The position numbers and the translations under genes are program-made. This document shows positions 1 through 8,882 of a stretch of DNA of 13,485 nt, one piece after another. Numbering within the stretch: the first letter of the stretch is position 1; each line of letters begins with the position of its first letter. The stretch is from contig JAIRLW010000083.1 in NCBI GenBank assembly GCA_031259095.1, positions 1 through 13,485 of the forward strand, read 5' to 3'. The notes below the pieces were generated by a model, which worked only from the letters and a program-made list of their open reading frames with translations, had not been told where the DNA came from and searched no databases. The DNA comes from Planctomycetaceae bacterium. GTDB lineage: Bacteria > Planctomycetota > Planctomycetia > Pirellulales > Thermoguttaceae.

Positions 1-119
1 AAAAGACGATTTCTAATTATTGTACGATAAATCTTGGGAAAGCCTGTAGGATGAAAATGTATCACAACGCCATCACCATCTATACTATATCGTACCTTCA
101 AAGGATCAGAGAGTGTACG
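1..119. repeat. terminal direct repeat, left copy
   Basis: Identical over all 119 bases to 13367-13485, with no mismatch. Lies within coding sequence and runs exactly to the window edge, as expected for overlapping ends of a circular contig. Confidence 0.95.
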
Positions 120-1199
120 TAAATCTTCATCGTCAATATCCCTCAAATCACCATTAAGCCACATCGTTACATGCGATTTGTCATCAAACTTGAAATAATT
201 ACCACGTACTAAACCTGAACTGTCATTTGAATAAACAACATCATAAAGGTAATTTTTACCAAAACGAAAACTCACTACACCTGAAGTATATTCACCGCGT
301 TTAGGAAAAATATCTTCTACTAATTTTTTCACATTGCCGTCTTTTAAGATTTTGTATTGTCTGGTAACTTTGAAAAAAACCTTGCGGGTATCAGAGTCAA
401 TATTATCTGGTATTCGTATCGTGTAGTCTTTTTCAGATGCGAGCGTTATGGGCTTAATCGGCTTCTTATTAAGTACGCTGGGTTTGAGATCGTATTGCAG
501 GTCCTCTTTCATTAACTTCCGATAAGTATCGTGGAAAAAATTGTTATTCTTTATTATGTCGTTGTAAATTACTTTCCCATTTTGCCACTCAATATATCCA
601 TTATTGTATATACCTTTATCTGATTCCAGATTATATTTTTTAGGGTTACTATACATTTCAAATGGGAGGGGAAAATATAATATACTACGTCCGTCATTTA
701 TATATTTATGTCCATTATCGCCAAATTTATATGTGTTAAAAAACATATGAAATGTTTCTGGATTACCATTAGAGTCAAGACGTAAAGTACCATTTAGCAA
801 ACAATCTGTATATGCCGCCCAATCACCGTTTGCCACAGTAGCATATTCTATAACGCATGTATAGAATTCGAATTTGTCCTGTTTTTTTAATGTGTGATAT
901 GCAAACATTAACTCGTTTTTACTCAAATCACGCCCATCCTTGTACAATGCCGGATGGCGAGTAGCTTCCTGCCAGTTATTACTACGCGCAACTTCAATTT
1001 GCCACGCCATACGATGCAACTCCAATGCAATTCCTTCGCAAAAAATCTCATCCGGAATATTAAATCGAGCGAACAACGCCCTTTGATCTTGCCCGCTAAA
1101 ATTATTCGTTTCATCCGCTAAAAGCAAGTTACACACACTGATAACAGTCAAAACTATCGTTGTAATTAAAAACAATATATGGTTCATTTTTATTTTCAT
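1..1199 (-). CDS. secreted YwqK/MORN-like protein, 3' end cut by window edge
   Basis: Reading the minus strand from ATG 1197-1199 gives an open frame that runs off the left edge with no stop. The N-terminus (MKIKMNHILF..., hydrophobic to about residue 27, then LLLA-DE) looks like a signal peptide, so export is inferred. The C-terminal half has short repeats of the WxNGK / DxNG type, such as YIEWQNGKVIYND and HFHPTGFPKIYRTI, which resemble the MORN-2 repeats of proteins annotated as YwqK-family antitoxins. That name is an annotation label and does not establish a toxin-antitoxin role. The frame continues exactly in the partial gene 13264-13485 because the edges share 119 identical bases; joined, the product is 433 residues. 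It is the third gene after the propeller and frameshifted genes, 55 bp downstream of the latter. No clear Shine-Dalgarno precedes the ATG; a second ATG lies four codons in. Function unknown. Confidence 0.75.
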   Translation of the reverse strand, partial: MKIKMNHILFLITTIVLTVISVCNLLLADETNNFSGQDQRALFARFNIPDEIFCEGIALELHRMAWQIEVARSNNWQEATRHPALYKDGRDLSKNELMFAYHTLKKQDKFEFYTCVIEYATVANGDWAAYTDCLLNGTLRLDSNGNPETFHMFFNTYKFGDNGHKYINDGRSILYFPLPFEMYSNPKKYNLESDKGIYNNGYIEWQNGKVIYNDIIKNNNFFHDTYRKLMKEDLQYDLKPSVLNKKPIKPITLASEKDYTIRIPDNIDSDTRKVFFKVTRQYKILKDGNVKKLVEDIFPKRGEYTSGVVSFRFGKNYLYDVVYSNDSSGLVRGNYFKFDDKSHVTMWLNGDLRDIDDEDLRTLSDPLKVRYSIDGDGVVIHFHPTGFPKIYRTIIRNRL

Positions 1200-1254
1200 A
1201 ATGAAAAAAGGAAATTAAAATTTTAGTAAAAATTTACTGTAAAATAATAGTAAA

Positions 1255-2501
1255 TTACTTATTTTTGGGTTTATAAAATTCTATAAATTTATGCGGACAT
1301 GATAAATCTAATTTGAATTTTTTTGAGATATACGATTTTGTAGGGTGTCTGTACAATAATTCATAATATACCTTACACGAAATATTATCTGGTGCGTTTA
1401 AACTTCCGGTATTCATTGCTTCTACAACTTGGTCAACACAATTAAAATCGGGTAGTTTATACCAGTAGTTTCCGTTGCCTGCTTTTATAATTGTATTATT
1501 GATGAGAAGTAAAACAGCATTAGCTTTCTCCAATGCGCTTTTGGTAATATTATTTTCTTTGTCCTTGGTATCATCAATAGCAAAACGTATTTCCTCAACT
1601 CCCTGCGGTCCGTCCTTATACAAATCACCGAGAACTGATATGTTTATTGGCGGTAATGGACGTTTTTGATAATTATTGACCATAAATGTGTACAATTCAT
1701 TATCAACATTGTAACCGCCTTTTGCTCCCGAACCCCATACATGATTGGCGTGAGAATGAATTGTTGGTGGTGTAAATTTATTAGGTTGATCAGGATAAAC
1801 TTCAACTTTCCACGCAAGATGACCTATGTCGAGTACTTCATCTTTAGGACCACAATTGATCGAAGTGGTATATGTTTTCTTTCCATATCGTGTTCCTTTC
1901 CTTTCCTTTCAAATACTGTAAATATGTAATCTGGTACAAAAATCTCAATTGTTTCTTCTGTCTCAAGTATTACGTTGTCTATTTCTGTTTTTATGCGTAA
2001 TGTAACTCTTTTTGTACCGGTTTCGAATGCAATCAAAACCGGTTGAACTTTGGCAGGTAATGCTGTTGCTTGTGAACGTGTCATTATACTGTAATCAATG
2101 CTGCCGTCTTCTTTTTTATTTGGATATTGATAAATTGCGCCGCCAACAAATTTCTTGACATAAAATTCTTCTCCTTCCAGAGTAATTGTGAATACAGAAT
2201 TTCTCGCTTTGTGTCGTACATCTTCATAGCCTCTTTTAGGAACATTCAATTCAAGTCTAATTTTAAAAGTTGCCGTAATGTCATTAGGCAAAGTCTTCTT
2301 ACTTGGTTTATTTGTCTTATTATCCCATGCTTCCGCGCGAACAGATCGTCGCGGTACTTTAGGTTTATAAGCGGGTTCGTCTGCTTGAATTGTAAGTCTA
2401 TACAATCCATTAATAACCTCTGCGGCAGGTATAACATTGTGTTCTTGCTGTAATATCACAACTATTACTGTCGTGCAAATGTAAAAAAGTATTTTTTTCA
2501 T
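1255..2501 (-). CDS. secreted protein of unknown function, frameshifted at a pentanucleotide repeat
   Basis: Start ATG 2499-2501 is preceded by GGAG at good spacing, preferred to the upstream in-frame TTG. The N-terminus MKKILFYICTTVIVVIL is a signal peptide. The first frame runs to a TAG at 1824-1826, ending in an implausible tail (EHDMERKHIPLRS...). From about 1912 the next frame is open down to 1255 and reads smoothly (GTRYGRKTYTTSINCGPKDE...), but it has no start of its own with a ribosome site. The crossover sits in a 3.6-unit AAAGG repeat (1893-1910 on the plus strand). Removing one 5-base unit gives one 413-residue protein; a -1 slip on A-AAG would also join the frames. The second half has GHLAWKV followed by DFNCVDQV, an H-then-NC order reminiscent of permuted papain-like folds; this is weak. 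It lies 30 bp downstream of the propeller gene. Confidence 0.65.
1893..1910 (-). repeat. pentanucleotide tandem repeat (AAAGG) at frameshift point
   Basis: Eighteen bases of perfect period 5 (plus strand TT followed by CCTTT units and a final C), i.e. 3.6 units, lie exactly where the reading frame of the secreted gene changes. Losing one unit restores a continuous frame. Such tracts are classic slipped-strand sites; whether this one varies is inference. Confidence 0.8.
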
Positions 2502-2531
2502 ATTGTTCTCCAAAATTTTTGTTTGATAGAG

Positions 2532-5048
2532 TTATTTGATACTTTCCGAAGACTTTTTGTTACTTTCTGAGGACTTGATGTAAGTGTGTCGGCTTGTTTT
2601 TGGTTTTACGAAGTTTTTATAAAATACGTCCCAATCCCACTTATATTCCAAATGACGTTTACGTCCGAGTTTGGTTCGCTCTTCCCAGCCGTGTGTTCTA
2701 TATTTTTTATCTCCATAAAAAATATAATCACCAACTTCAAATAATTGAACCGCATTTACTAGTTGTGTAAGATCATAACGAATATCCACGCGGTACTCAT
2801 TATTTTTGTCCTCTGGCGCATACGGCAGACCATCTTTCATTCGTACAAACGCGCGGATAATCGGGAGAATATGAGCTCTGGAATTTTTGTAAAACCAAAC
2901 TGGATTTTTATCACGCCGATATAAAGACCAATCAATAGCATGATAACCCCACCACCAATATTCAACAGGATTATTAATCACTTTCGCCCATTGCGTCAAT
3001 TCGTGAACAGGTAACTGCTCCGAAGGCTCGCTTCTTGATGGCAACTTACCAACAGGATCAACAAACACACCGCTCACAATTGTACAAAATGAATAATGCG
3101 AATCGATCTTGAACACGGCGTATTCGTCGTTCTTGACATCAACATAAAACCGCTTGTAAACACCGCCCCAAAAATCTTTAACTCGTGTATGCTCACCTTT
3201 GGGAGCTTGCAAAAACAACGGCTCAACATGTACCGCCTCGTCTTGAAGTTGCTCAAAAAAAGCATTTGATAACTTCAACACTTTTGCCGTCAGGATAAAA
3301 TCGCGTAATTTATTTTTGCCGTCATGACCATCTTTATTGAAAAAATAAAACGAAACGAGATGCTGCCCCGCAGGCATTTTGCATGTAATATAAATATGCG
3401 GTCCGTCAAGTGTAATCGGATAAACTTCTTTATGATCGTCCCAAGAAGATTGTCGGCGTCCGCCTTGATCTGAAAATTGTAAGACACGTTTATCATTTGA
3501 TTCAAGCCAATGTATCCAATGGCGTAATGAATCTTTTTTCGCCTTAAAATTTCGCCCGATACCGCTGGCAAATTGAACCATGTCCGAATAATAGCCGTCA
3601 TAACTATTCAAGCCGCCGCCTGCCATTGCGCAAAGCACTGTTGAATAACAACCATAACGATCTATCCAATCACCTTTCGTACGCCAATCATCATTAAGTG
3701 CCAATACTTTGGGTGATTTAACATCAAGTACCATTCCTTTCAACTTATAAAACGTAGCCCGCAATTCCTCTTCTGTTGGCGGTTTCATTTTTGACGGCAA
3801 GTTTGCAAAATTATTTTGCGCAACAGAAAAAGATTTGTCTTTGTTGAATCTTGTTTTTAGCGGTTTACGATCTATCAACTTGAATGGCTTCGTCGGTTTA
3901 ATAATTCCGCCGCCATAGAATCCGGTCAAATAATCGCCTTCACCAAGTATCAGAATTTTCGTTACAAAATCATCGGGCAATCCCATTGCTTTAGGGTTAC
4001 CGAATGCTTGATGGTTGGTTTTACTGTCGGCTATTGTAAAACCATTTTGTCTTGTGCCGATCCAAATTGCGCCTTGTTCGTCTTCGGCAAGACAAGTCAA
4101 ATAATCTTCAGGCAAGAGTTGATCGATTACTTCTTTTGGTGCTTGTTTAACATCTTTTGGCACGCCGCCGTAGAGTCCTTTGACTTTATCAAAATAATTT
4201 TTGCCGCGCCAATATTCGATTGTTTTGAAATCGCTATTTACTTTAGCGAGTCCCGCACTTGTCGCAACCCAGATCGTCTCAACCTCACTATTTTTCGTTA
4301 CAATAATATCGTTAATCTGATTCGATGGCAAACCAACACCGCGCGGCGTTAGCGGAACAGGACTACAATTATTAGGTCCAAAACGATCCGGCGCAACAAT
4401 ATCTCTTGCGTGTCTGTAACTTCCGTTAGAATTGTCACGACTGAAAATTGCAAGACCATGACATTGAGTTCCGACGATCAAAGTTCCATCAAACTTAAAT
4501 GCAAGCGTTGACGTTTGGTCTTCGAGCAATCCGTCTTCGCGTGTCAAATGTTCCCATTCATCTGCGTCAATTTTATAGCGAGTAATTCCTGCGGAAGTTG
4601 CGATCCAAACATCGCCGTCTTTTGGACAAATTTTAATATCGAAAATTCTTTCGCCGAGTGGACCGTCAACGACATCATAATTTTTCCAATCTTTGCCGTT
4701 AAAAACTGAAACGCCGGAGTTCAAATGTCCGCCCCAAAGACGTCCAAGTTTATCGATTGCCAAAGCGTAAGCGTTATTATCACCGAGACCATTTTTTGTG
4801 GTGAATTGAGAGATTTTACCATCGACGTTGCAATGAAATATTCCTTCGTCTTCGGTTCCGATCCAAGCACCGCCTTAGCCGTCAGAAATTAGCGCAACAA
4901 TAAATTTAGCGTTGAGACCGGCGATTCGTTTAATGTGAGGTTCAGGTTTTGGTGGTGCGGGATTATTTTGGGCAATCGCAAGATTGGAAAGAATCGCAAT
5001 TGCAAAAATAATTAGCGCAACAAAAAAACAATTTTTAGTAAAGTACAT
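2532..5048 (-). CDS. secreted beta-propeller protein, interrupted by one in-frame TAA
   Basis: The full frame starts at ATG 5046-5048, with AGGAGG at 5056-5061 seven bases upstream, and encodes a signal peptide (MYFTKNCFFVALIIFAIAIL...AIA-QN). Codon 58 (4875-4877) is TAA, after which the same frame is open for 780 further codons. The uninterrupted part from a TTG at 4763 is 743 residues. The N-terminal half has blade motifs of the two-component-regulator propeller type: GGAWIGTEDEG (just after the stop), GDVWIATSAG, ETIWVATSAG and GAIWIGTRQNG, so a 6-7 bladed propeller is likely. The C-terminal half, roughly the last 400 residues, is not recognised; it is rich in W and Y and ends in a KSSES-type repeat. 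No histidine kinase or DNA-binding domain follows, so this is not a hybrid sensor. It is first in the three-gene cluster. The TAA could be a nonsense mutation, a consensus error or readthrough; everything beyond it looks intact. Confidence 0.75.
4875..4877 (-). other. in-frame TAA inside propeller gene
   Basis: The codon sits in ISDG-TAA-GGAWIGT, where propeller proteins usually have a polar residue (E, K or Q) between two glycines. Each of those codons is one base from TAA. TAA is used as a normal stop by murB, greA, rpmI and rplT in this window, so a genome-wide reassignment of TAA is not supported. Confidence 0.85.
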
Positions 5049-5055
5049 CAAAAAA

Positions 5056-5061
5056 CCTCCT
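5056..5061 (-). promoter_or_regulatory. ribosome binding site of propeller gene
   Basis: AGGAGG on the minus strand, seven bases before ATG 5046-5048. It is the strongest Shine-Dalgarno in the window and shows that translation is meant to begin upstream of the internal TAA. Confidence 0.75.
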
Positions 5062-5075
5062 ATTGTGAGAATGAA

Positions 5076-5112
5076 ACGGCGATTTATATTTTGTCAAAAT
5101 ATTAATCGCCGT
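5076..5112 (-). promoter_or_regulatory. leader hairpin upstream of propeller operon
   Basis: ACGGCGATT (5076-5084) pairs with AATCGCCGT (5104-5112). After one mismatch the inner arms add seven further pairs around a 3-base GTC loop, giving 16 pairs in 37 bases. It lies 15 bases upstream of the Shine-Dalgarno, so it is probably in the 5' untranslated leader. It could be an mRNA-stabilising or attenuating hairpin, or a palindromic protein site. Confidence 0.55.
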
Positions 5113-5189
5113 ATATTGAATACGAACATTTTGAACGCGTACAGAAACGATAGGCGGGAGTTTTATCATATCGCAAAAAGGAGTCAAGG

Positions 5190-5219
5190 CTTTTACAAAA
5201 AAGAAAATTTTTGTAAAAG
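5190..5219 (-). terminator. 12-bp stem hairpin downstream of SDR gene
   Basis: CTTTTACAAAAA (5190-5201) pairs perfectly with TTTTTGTAAAAG (5208-5219) around a 6-base loop. It lies 140 bases past the SDR stop and could terminate that transcript, although the stem is nearly all A-T and no U-tract follows, so termination is uncertain. Confidence 0.35.
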
Positions 5220-5359
5220 GTTGTGCCGGTTGCTTGAAATTCGATCAACCGTCGCAATCAGAGGGACACTAGATCGCCTACCTTCATGAACACACATCAA
5301 CCGAAATTTCAAGTGTAAGAGTATGATGAGTATTTGATTGTGATCATGCGTTCTCAAAT

Positions 5360-6199
5360 TTACACGTATTTTGTCATAATCCAATCAGTGAATCTTGGGA
5401 AGAAGCGGTTTAAGTAATATAAAATAACAGCTTGAAAATATGGAATGATTTTGTGTTTTCCGCGTTTCATTGCATTTACAATTCGGCTTGCGACATATTC
5501 CGGCGTTACCGCGGTGTGAATCGGCATCGACGGCGCACTGCTCGATTGATACAACACATCAAAAAATTCACTTGAAGTCGTTCCAGGGCAAACCACCAAC
5601 ACATCTATACCATGTTTTTTGAATTCAGCACGCATCGTTTCCGATAATCCATTGACTGCAAATTTCGCTGCACCATAAACACCATAATGTGGAACACCTC
5701 GCAAACCAACAATCGAGCTCAAATTCACCACCATCGGGTGAATTTTAAGTTTCTTATTTATATCCAATAATGCCGATTCTTTAAGTAACGGAATTGCCAG
5801 TTGCGTCATCTCAAATAACGCAAAAAAATTCACTTCCAAAATCCGCCGCAACGTGTCCCGATTAGTCGCCTCAATCAATGACGTCGCACCAACTCCAGCA
5901 TTGTTTATCAAAATATCAAGCCCGCCCAACTCCTCACGCGCCACACCAATAATACGCTCCCGAACCACACCCTCCGTAATATCACCAACAACAGGAACAA
6001 TTTTTCTCATACCATTGGTCAACGAATAATCACTGTACTCGTTTTGAACTTTTGCAATAATCTCATTTAGGCGCTCACCACGCCGCGCCGTTATCAAAAC
6101 ATCCGCGCCCTCCTTCACAAGCTCATACACAACCGCCGCACCAATCCCAGATGATGCACCCGTTACTATTACCTTACTTCCCGCTAATATTCGTTTCAT
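5360..6199 (-). CDS. short-chain dehydrogenase/reductase (classical SDR)
   Basis: A 279-residue Rossmann-fold NAD(P)-dependent oxidoreductase of unknown substrate. It has TGASSGIG (13-20) for the cofactor, NNAG (99-102), the structural Asn in LEVNFFA (124), catalytic Ser162 in NLSS, and Tyr175-xxx-Lys179 in YGAAK, thirteen residues after the serine as expected. An Arg pair (ARRGER, 38-43) after the second strand favours NADP. The last 30 residues (FQAVILYYLNRFFPRF...) are hydrophobic and aromatic, as in SDRs that sit on membranes and act on lipids; membrane contact is inference. It resembles DltE/YqjQ-type uncharacterised SDRs. Start ATG 6197-6199 gives a normal N-terminus, but no Shine-Dalgarno is visible. 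It is separated from the SecA-like gene by 227 bases and probably has its own promoter. Confidence 0.9.
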   Translation of the reverse strand: MKRILAGSKVIVTGASSGIGAAVVYELVKEGADVLITARRGERLNEIIAKVQNEYSDYSLTNGMRKIVPVVGDITEGVVRERIIGVAREELGGLDILINNAGVGATSLIEATNRDTLRRILEVNFFALFEMTQLAIPLLKESALLDINKKLKIHPMVVNLSSIVGLRGVPHYGVYGAAKFAVNGLSETMRAEFKKHGIDVLVVCPGTTSSEFFDVLYQSSSAPSMPIHTAVTPEYVASRIVNAMKRGKHKIIPYFQAVILYYLNRFFPRFTDWIMTKYV

Positions 6200-6276
6200 G
6201 TTTTTAATAATTGGTTAATTCTTTGTTATACACTTCACACTTTAAAATTCACGCCAACTATATTTCGGCAAACAAT

Positions 6277-6303
6277 AGTATATCTCCGATTAAAATCAGT
6301 CAA
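6277..6303 (-). promoter_or_regulatory. possible sigma-70-type promoter for SDR gene
   Basis: On the minus strand TTGACT (6298-6303) and TATACT (6277-6282) match the -35 and -10 consensus at five of six bases each, but the spacer is 15 rather than 17. It lies about 80 bases upstream of the SDR start. Confidence 0.35.
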
Positions 6304-6426
6304 TTGAAATCAACCATAATCAATTGAAGTTGACTTGCCTGCACACATAATCATGCGTTCCTACATAATTATCGTTATAAAAATTCCGCCGAAATATTCC
6401 GATTTTGACAAACGATTTCACAACAC

Positions 6427-8481
6427 TCAATCCGGCGTGTCCAAATATGGGTCTTGCCCCATTGAGTGCTGCATTTTTTTTCGTTCTTTTTCATAGTAGA
6501 GCATTGTTTTTCTACTACGAAAACTATTTCTTTCAACTTTACGTTGTGCTTTTTGAAACAACTTCAGATATTTTTGTCCGTATTTTTTGTGCGGATTTTT
6601 TAAACCGTAGTTTTTATATTTTTTTGCTTTTTTTGGTCCGTATGCTTTTTCAATCAAGTGATCATCTAGTGCCAAATATTGTCTGTAAGTTCCAGTGTCG
6701 CCTTGTCTTCCACACCGTCCAATTAACTGTCGATCAATTCTTGCCGATTCGTGCATTTCCGTACAAATTACATGTAAGCCTCCCAAACGTACGATTTTAT
6801 CAGGTACTTTTATATCCGTTCCGCGTCCCGCCATATTTGTCGAGACAGTAACTTTACCTTCCTCACCTGCCTTCGCCACGATATCCGCCTCTGCCTCAAT
6901 ATGATACGCATTCAAAATCCGATGCTCAATACTCGCCGCTTGCAACTCCCGCGAAAGTATCATCGACTTGTCAATAGTACGCGTACCAATTAACACCGGA
7001 CGGCCAATTGCGTGAATTTCCATTATCTCTCGCACAATACCTTGCCATTTTGCGGATTCTGTTGCATAAACCCGAGTCGGTAACTTGATACGTTTAGGCG
7101 GTCGATTCGTCGGCACCGGAATTACTTTGCAACGATAAATTTTACCAAGCTCATTTTTCGACGCGGAAGCCGTACCCGTCATACCCGCAAGATTATCAAA
7201 TCGTAAAAAATAATCCTGCACTGTAATTCGCGCAGCTTGACCCGTCGCAATCGTTACCTCTACATTTTCACGCGCTTCAACAGCTTGATGGATACCGTCT
7301 CGCCACTTCCGCCCCTCGCCCAAACGCCCCGTAAACTCATCAACTATCACAATCTCACCATCACGTATAACATAATGCTCATCACGACGGTATTCACGTT
7401 TCACTTTGATCGCACGTTGAACAAACTCGTAAATATTGAACAAACCGACACTGTCCATTGAATCAGGTTTTTTCAATAATCTCACTTTTGCCCGCCCTTT
7501 GGATGTCAGAGTAATCGTCTTTTTTTCATGGTCAAATTTATAATCAACGTCGTCAATAAATTCATCTGCATTTTCCGCACTCCATTTGTAACATTCGACA
7601 TCACGCTTCTCCTCGTCTGTCGGCATCGCACTAATAACAAGCGGCGTACTCGCCTCGTCAATCAAAATACTGTCAGCTTCGTCAACCAACGCGAAAAACG
7701 GCTCGCGTTGAACCGGCTCATCGTTTTTGTTTTGATTTTGGGAATTATCGTTCAGCATTGCACCAAGAAAGTCCCTGTCGCCGTCTTTGATTTTTCGTAA
7801 CAATAATCTATCACGTAAAAAATCAAACCCGAATTCTTTTGCCGTTCCGTAAGTAATATCACATTGGTATGCTATTCTTCTTTGATCAGGTTGCATTTCC
7901 GTTTGAATCGTGCCGACGTTTAGACCAAGAATATTGTAAATTGGTTTCATTAATTCAGCGTCGCGGTTTGCGAGATAATCGTTGACGGTTGCCAGCAATG
8001 CTCCTTTTCCGGTGAGAGCGTTTAGATAGAGGGGCAATGTAGCAGTGAGAGTTTTTCCTTCGCCGGTTTGCATCTCGACAATTGAACGTTTGAACATTGC
8101 AATTCCGCCGAGAATTTGTACATCGAAGTGCCGCATGTTTATTGTCCGCCGCGCAGCTTCGCGGACAAGCGAATAGGCTTCAGGTAAAACATTCCAAACC
8201 GTTTCACCACTGCGAATCCGATAACGTAATGATAAACTCTCTTTGCGAAGTTCATGATCCGACAATTTCATCTGCCGCTTCTCAAGCCGGTTAACACGGT
8301 CAAGAACAATTGACCAACGTGCAAGATGACCGGAAACCGTAAACGGAATAAAAGATTTGATAAACCTACTCACACCCAATGGTATCTTATGAGAAGTCAT
8401 GGAAAAAAATTGTTTCGGTAATCGGAATTTTCGGAATTTTTTGTACACAAACTTTAACGAAATGTTTTTTGAATATATCAT
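6427..8481 (-). CDS. short SecA-family ATPase (accessory SecA-like)
   Basis: A 684-residue SecA-type DEAD motor. Visible motifs: Walker A MQTGEGKT (137-144), ITYGTAKEFGFDFLRD (209-224), Walker B DEAD (267-270, in place of the usual DEVD) followed by SILIDEASTPL, VDEFTGR (380-386), LAGMTGTA (431-438), PTNRPP (457-462), TNMAGRGTDI (548-557) and the arginine-finger region GRCGRQGD (588-595). Canonical SecA is about 850-900 residues. Here only about 75 lysine-rich residues follow the second nucleotide-binding domain, so most of the helical scaffold/wing and the zinc-binding C-tail are absent. The basic N-terminus is also extended. I take it for the accessory short SecA-like protein often seen in planctomycetes, with a full-length SecA elsewhere; its substrate is unknown. 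GAGGAG (8491-8496) is the ribosome site, nine bases before ATG 8479-8481. Confidence 0.88.
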   Translation of the reverse strand: MIYSKNISLKFVYKKFRKFRLPKQFFSMTSHKIPLGVSRFIKSFIPFTVSGHLARWSIVLDRVNRLEKRQMKLSDHELRKESLSLRYRIRSGETVWNVLPEAYSLVREAARRTINMRHFDVQILGGIAMFKRSIVEMQTGEGKTLTATLPLYLNALTGKGALLATVNDYLANRDAELMKPIYNILGLNVGTIQTEMQPDQRRIAYQCDITYGTAKEFGFDFLRDRLLLRKIKDGDRDFLGAMLNDNSQNQNKNDEPVQREPFFALVDEADSILIDEASTPLVISAMPTDEEKRDVECYKWSAENADEFIDDVDYKFDHEKKTITLTSKGRAKVRLLKKPDSMDSVGLFNIYEFVQRAIKVKREYRRDEHYVIRDGEIVIVDEFTGRLGEGRKWRDGIHQAVEARENVEVTIATGQAARITVQDYFLRFDNLAGMTGTASASKNELGKIYRCKVIPVPTNRPPKRIKLPTRVYATESAKWQGIVREIMEIHAIGRPVLIGTRTIDKSMILSRELQAASIEHRILNAYHIEAEADIVAKAGEEGKVTVSTNMAGRGTDIKVPDKIVRLGGLHVICTEMHESARIDRQLIGRCGRQGDTGTYRQYLALDDHLIEKAYGPKKAKKYKNYGLKNPHKKYGQKYLKLFQKAQRKVERNSFRSRKTMLYYEKERKKMQHSMGQDPYLDTPD

Positions 8482-8492
8482 GAAATTATACT

Positions 8493-8516
8493 CCTCACAC
8501 TTTAAAATTCGGTTTT
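8493..8516. repeat. dispersed repeat (ACTTTAAAATTCGG family)
   Basis: The same 24-base motif as the ends of the 13132-13245 element, here as a single copy overlapping the ribosome site of the SecA-like gene. Diverged copies occur at 5299-5321 and 12708-12724 (reverse orientation) and 6233-6250 (same orientation). Confidence 0.6.
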
Positions 8517-8842
8517 TATAATAACAAAACGAAGTTTTGCATTTTTTAGTCCCGCGAGGGACGACACTTTTTTTGAACGGGATATAAACATCAACGACAC
8601 TGCATAAGTATCGTCCTTACGGGACTTTGGTTATTGGACTGTTTGCCGTAGGCTAAAGCCTACGGTTATTAAAGTTTTTTGGTGAATAGTCCCTATCGGG
8701 ACCGGAATATTGATTGACGCTTCGAAATTATTGACGCACAAAAAAAGCAGATACTGTTATCGAATCTGTTAATTTGATTTTTTGTTACAAAAAATAAAAA
8801 CGAATTTTAATGTGTAATGAGTATATTATTGTAAAAATACGT

Positions 8843-8882
8843 GTCAATTTGTAGATATAACTTTGAGCAGTAACAAATTGAC
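8843..8882 (-). terminator. possible murB terminator
   Basis: GTCAATTTGT (8843-8852) pairs with ACAAATTGAC (8873-8882), a 10-bp perfect stem with a 20-base loop, about 80 bases past the murB stop. On the minus strand it is followed by ACGTATTTTTAC, a short T-run. The low G+C content of the stem keeps confidence modest. Confidence 0.35.

Larger units (their letters stand above)
5049..5359. other. intergenic region between propeller gene and SDR gene
   Basis: No gene is seen in these 311 bases. They hold the ribosome site and leader hairpin of the propeller gene, the long AT hairpin at 5190-5219, and a diverged ACTTTAAAATTCGG-family repeat at 5299-5321. On the minus strand TTGACT (plus strand AGTCAA, 5182-5187) could be a -35 box for the propeller operon, but no convincing -10 at standard spacing was found. 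Confidence 0.5.

Noticed and set aside
4875..4877. TAA reassigned to a sense codon genome-wide
   Set aside because: TAA is the normal terminator of murB, greA, rpmI, rplT and the SDR gene here.
5190..5219. AT-rich 12-bp hairpin as a mobile-element end
   Set aside because: No second copy was found in the window; a terminator-like role is simpler.
5343..6360. 11-base direct repeat ATCATGCGTTC at 5343-5353 and 6350-6360 flanking the SDR gene
   Set aside because: Too short to distinguish from chance, no inverted ends or mobile gene, and the SDR looks like an ordinary chromosomal gene.
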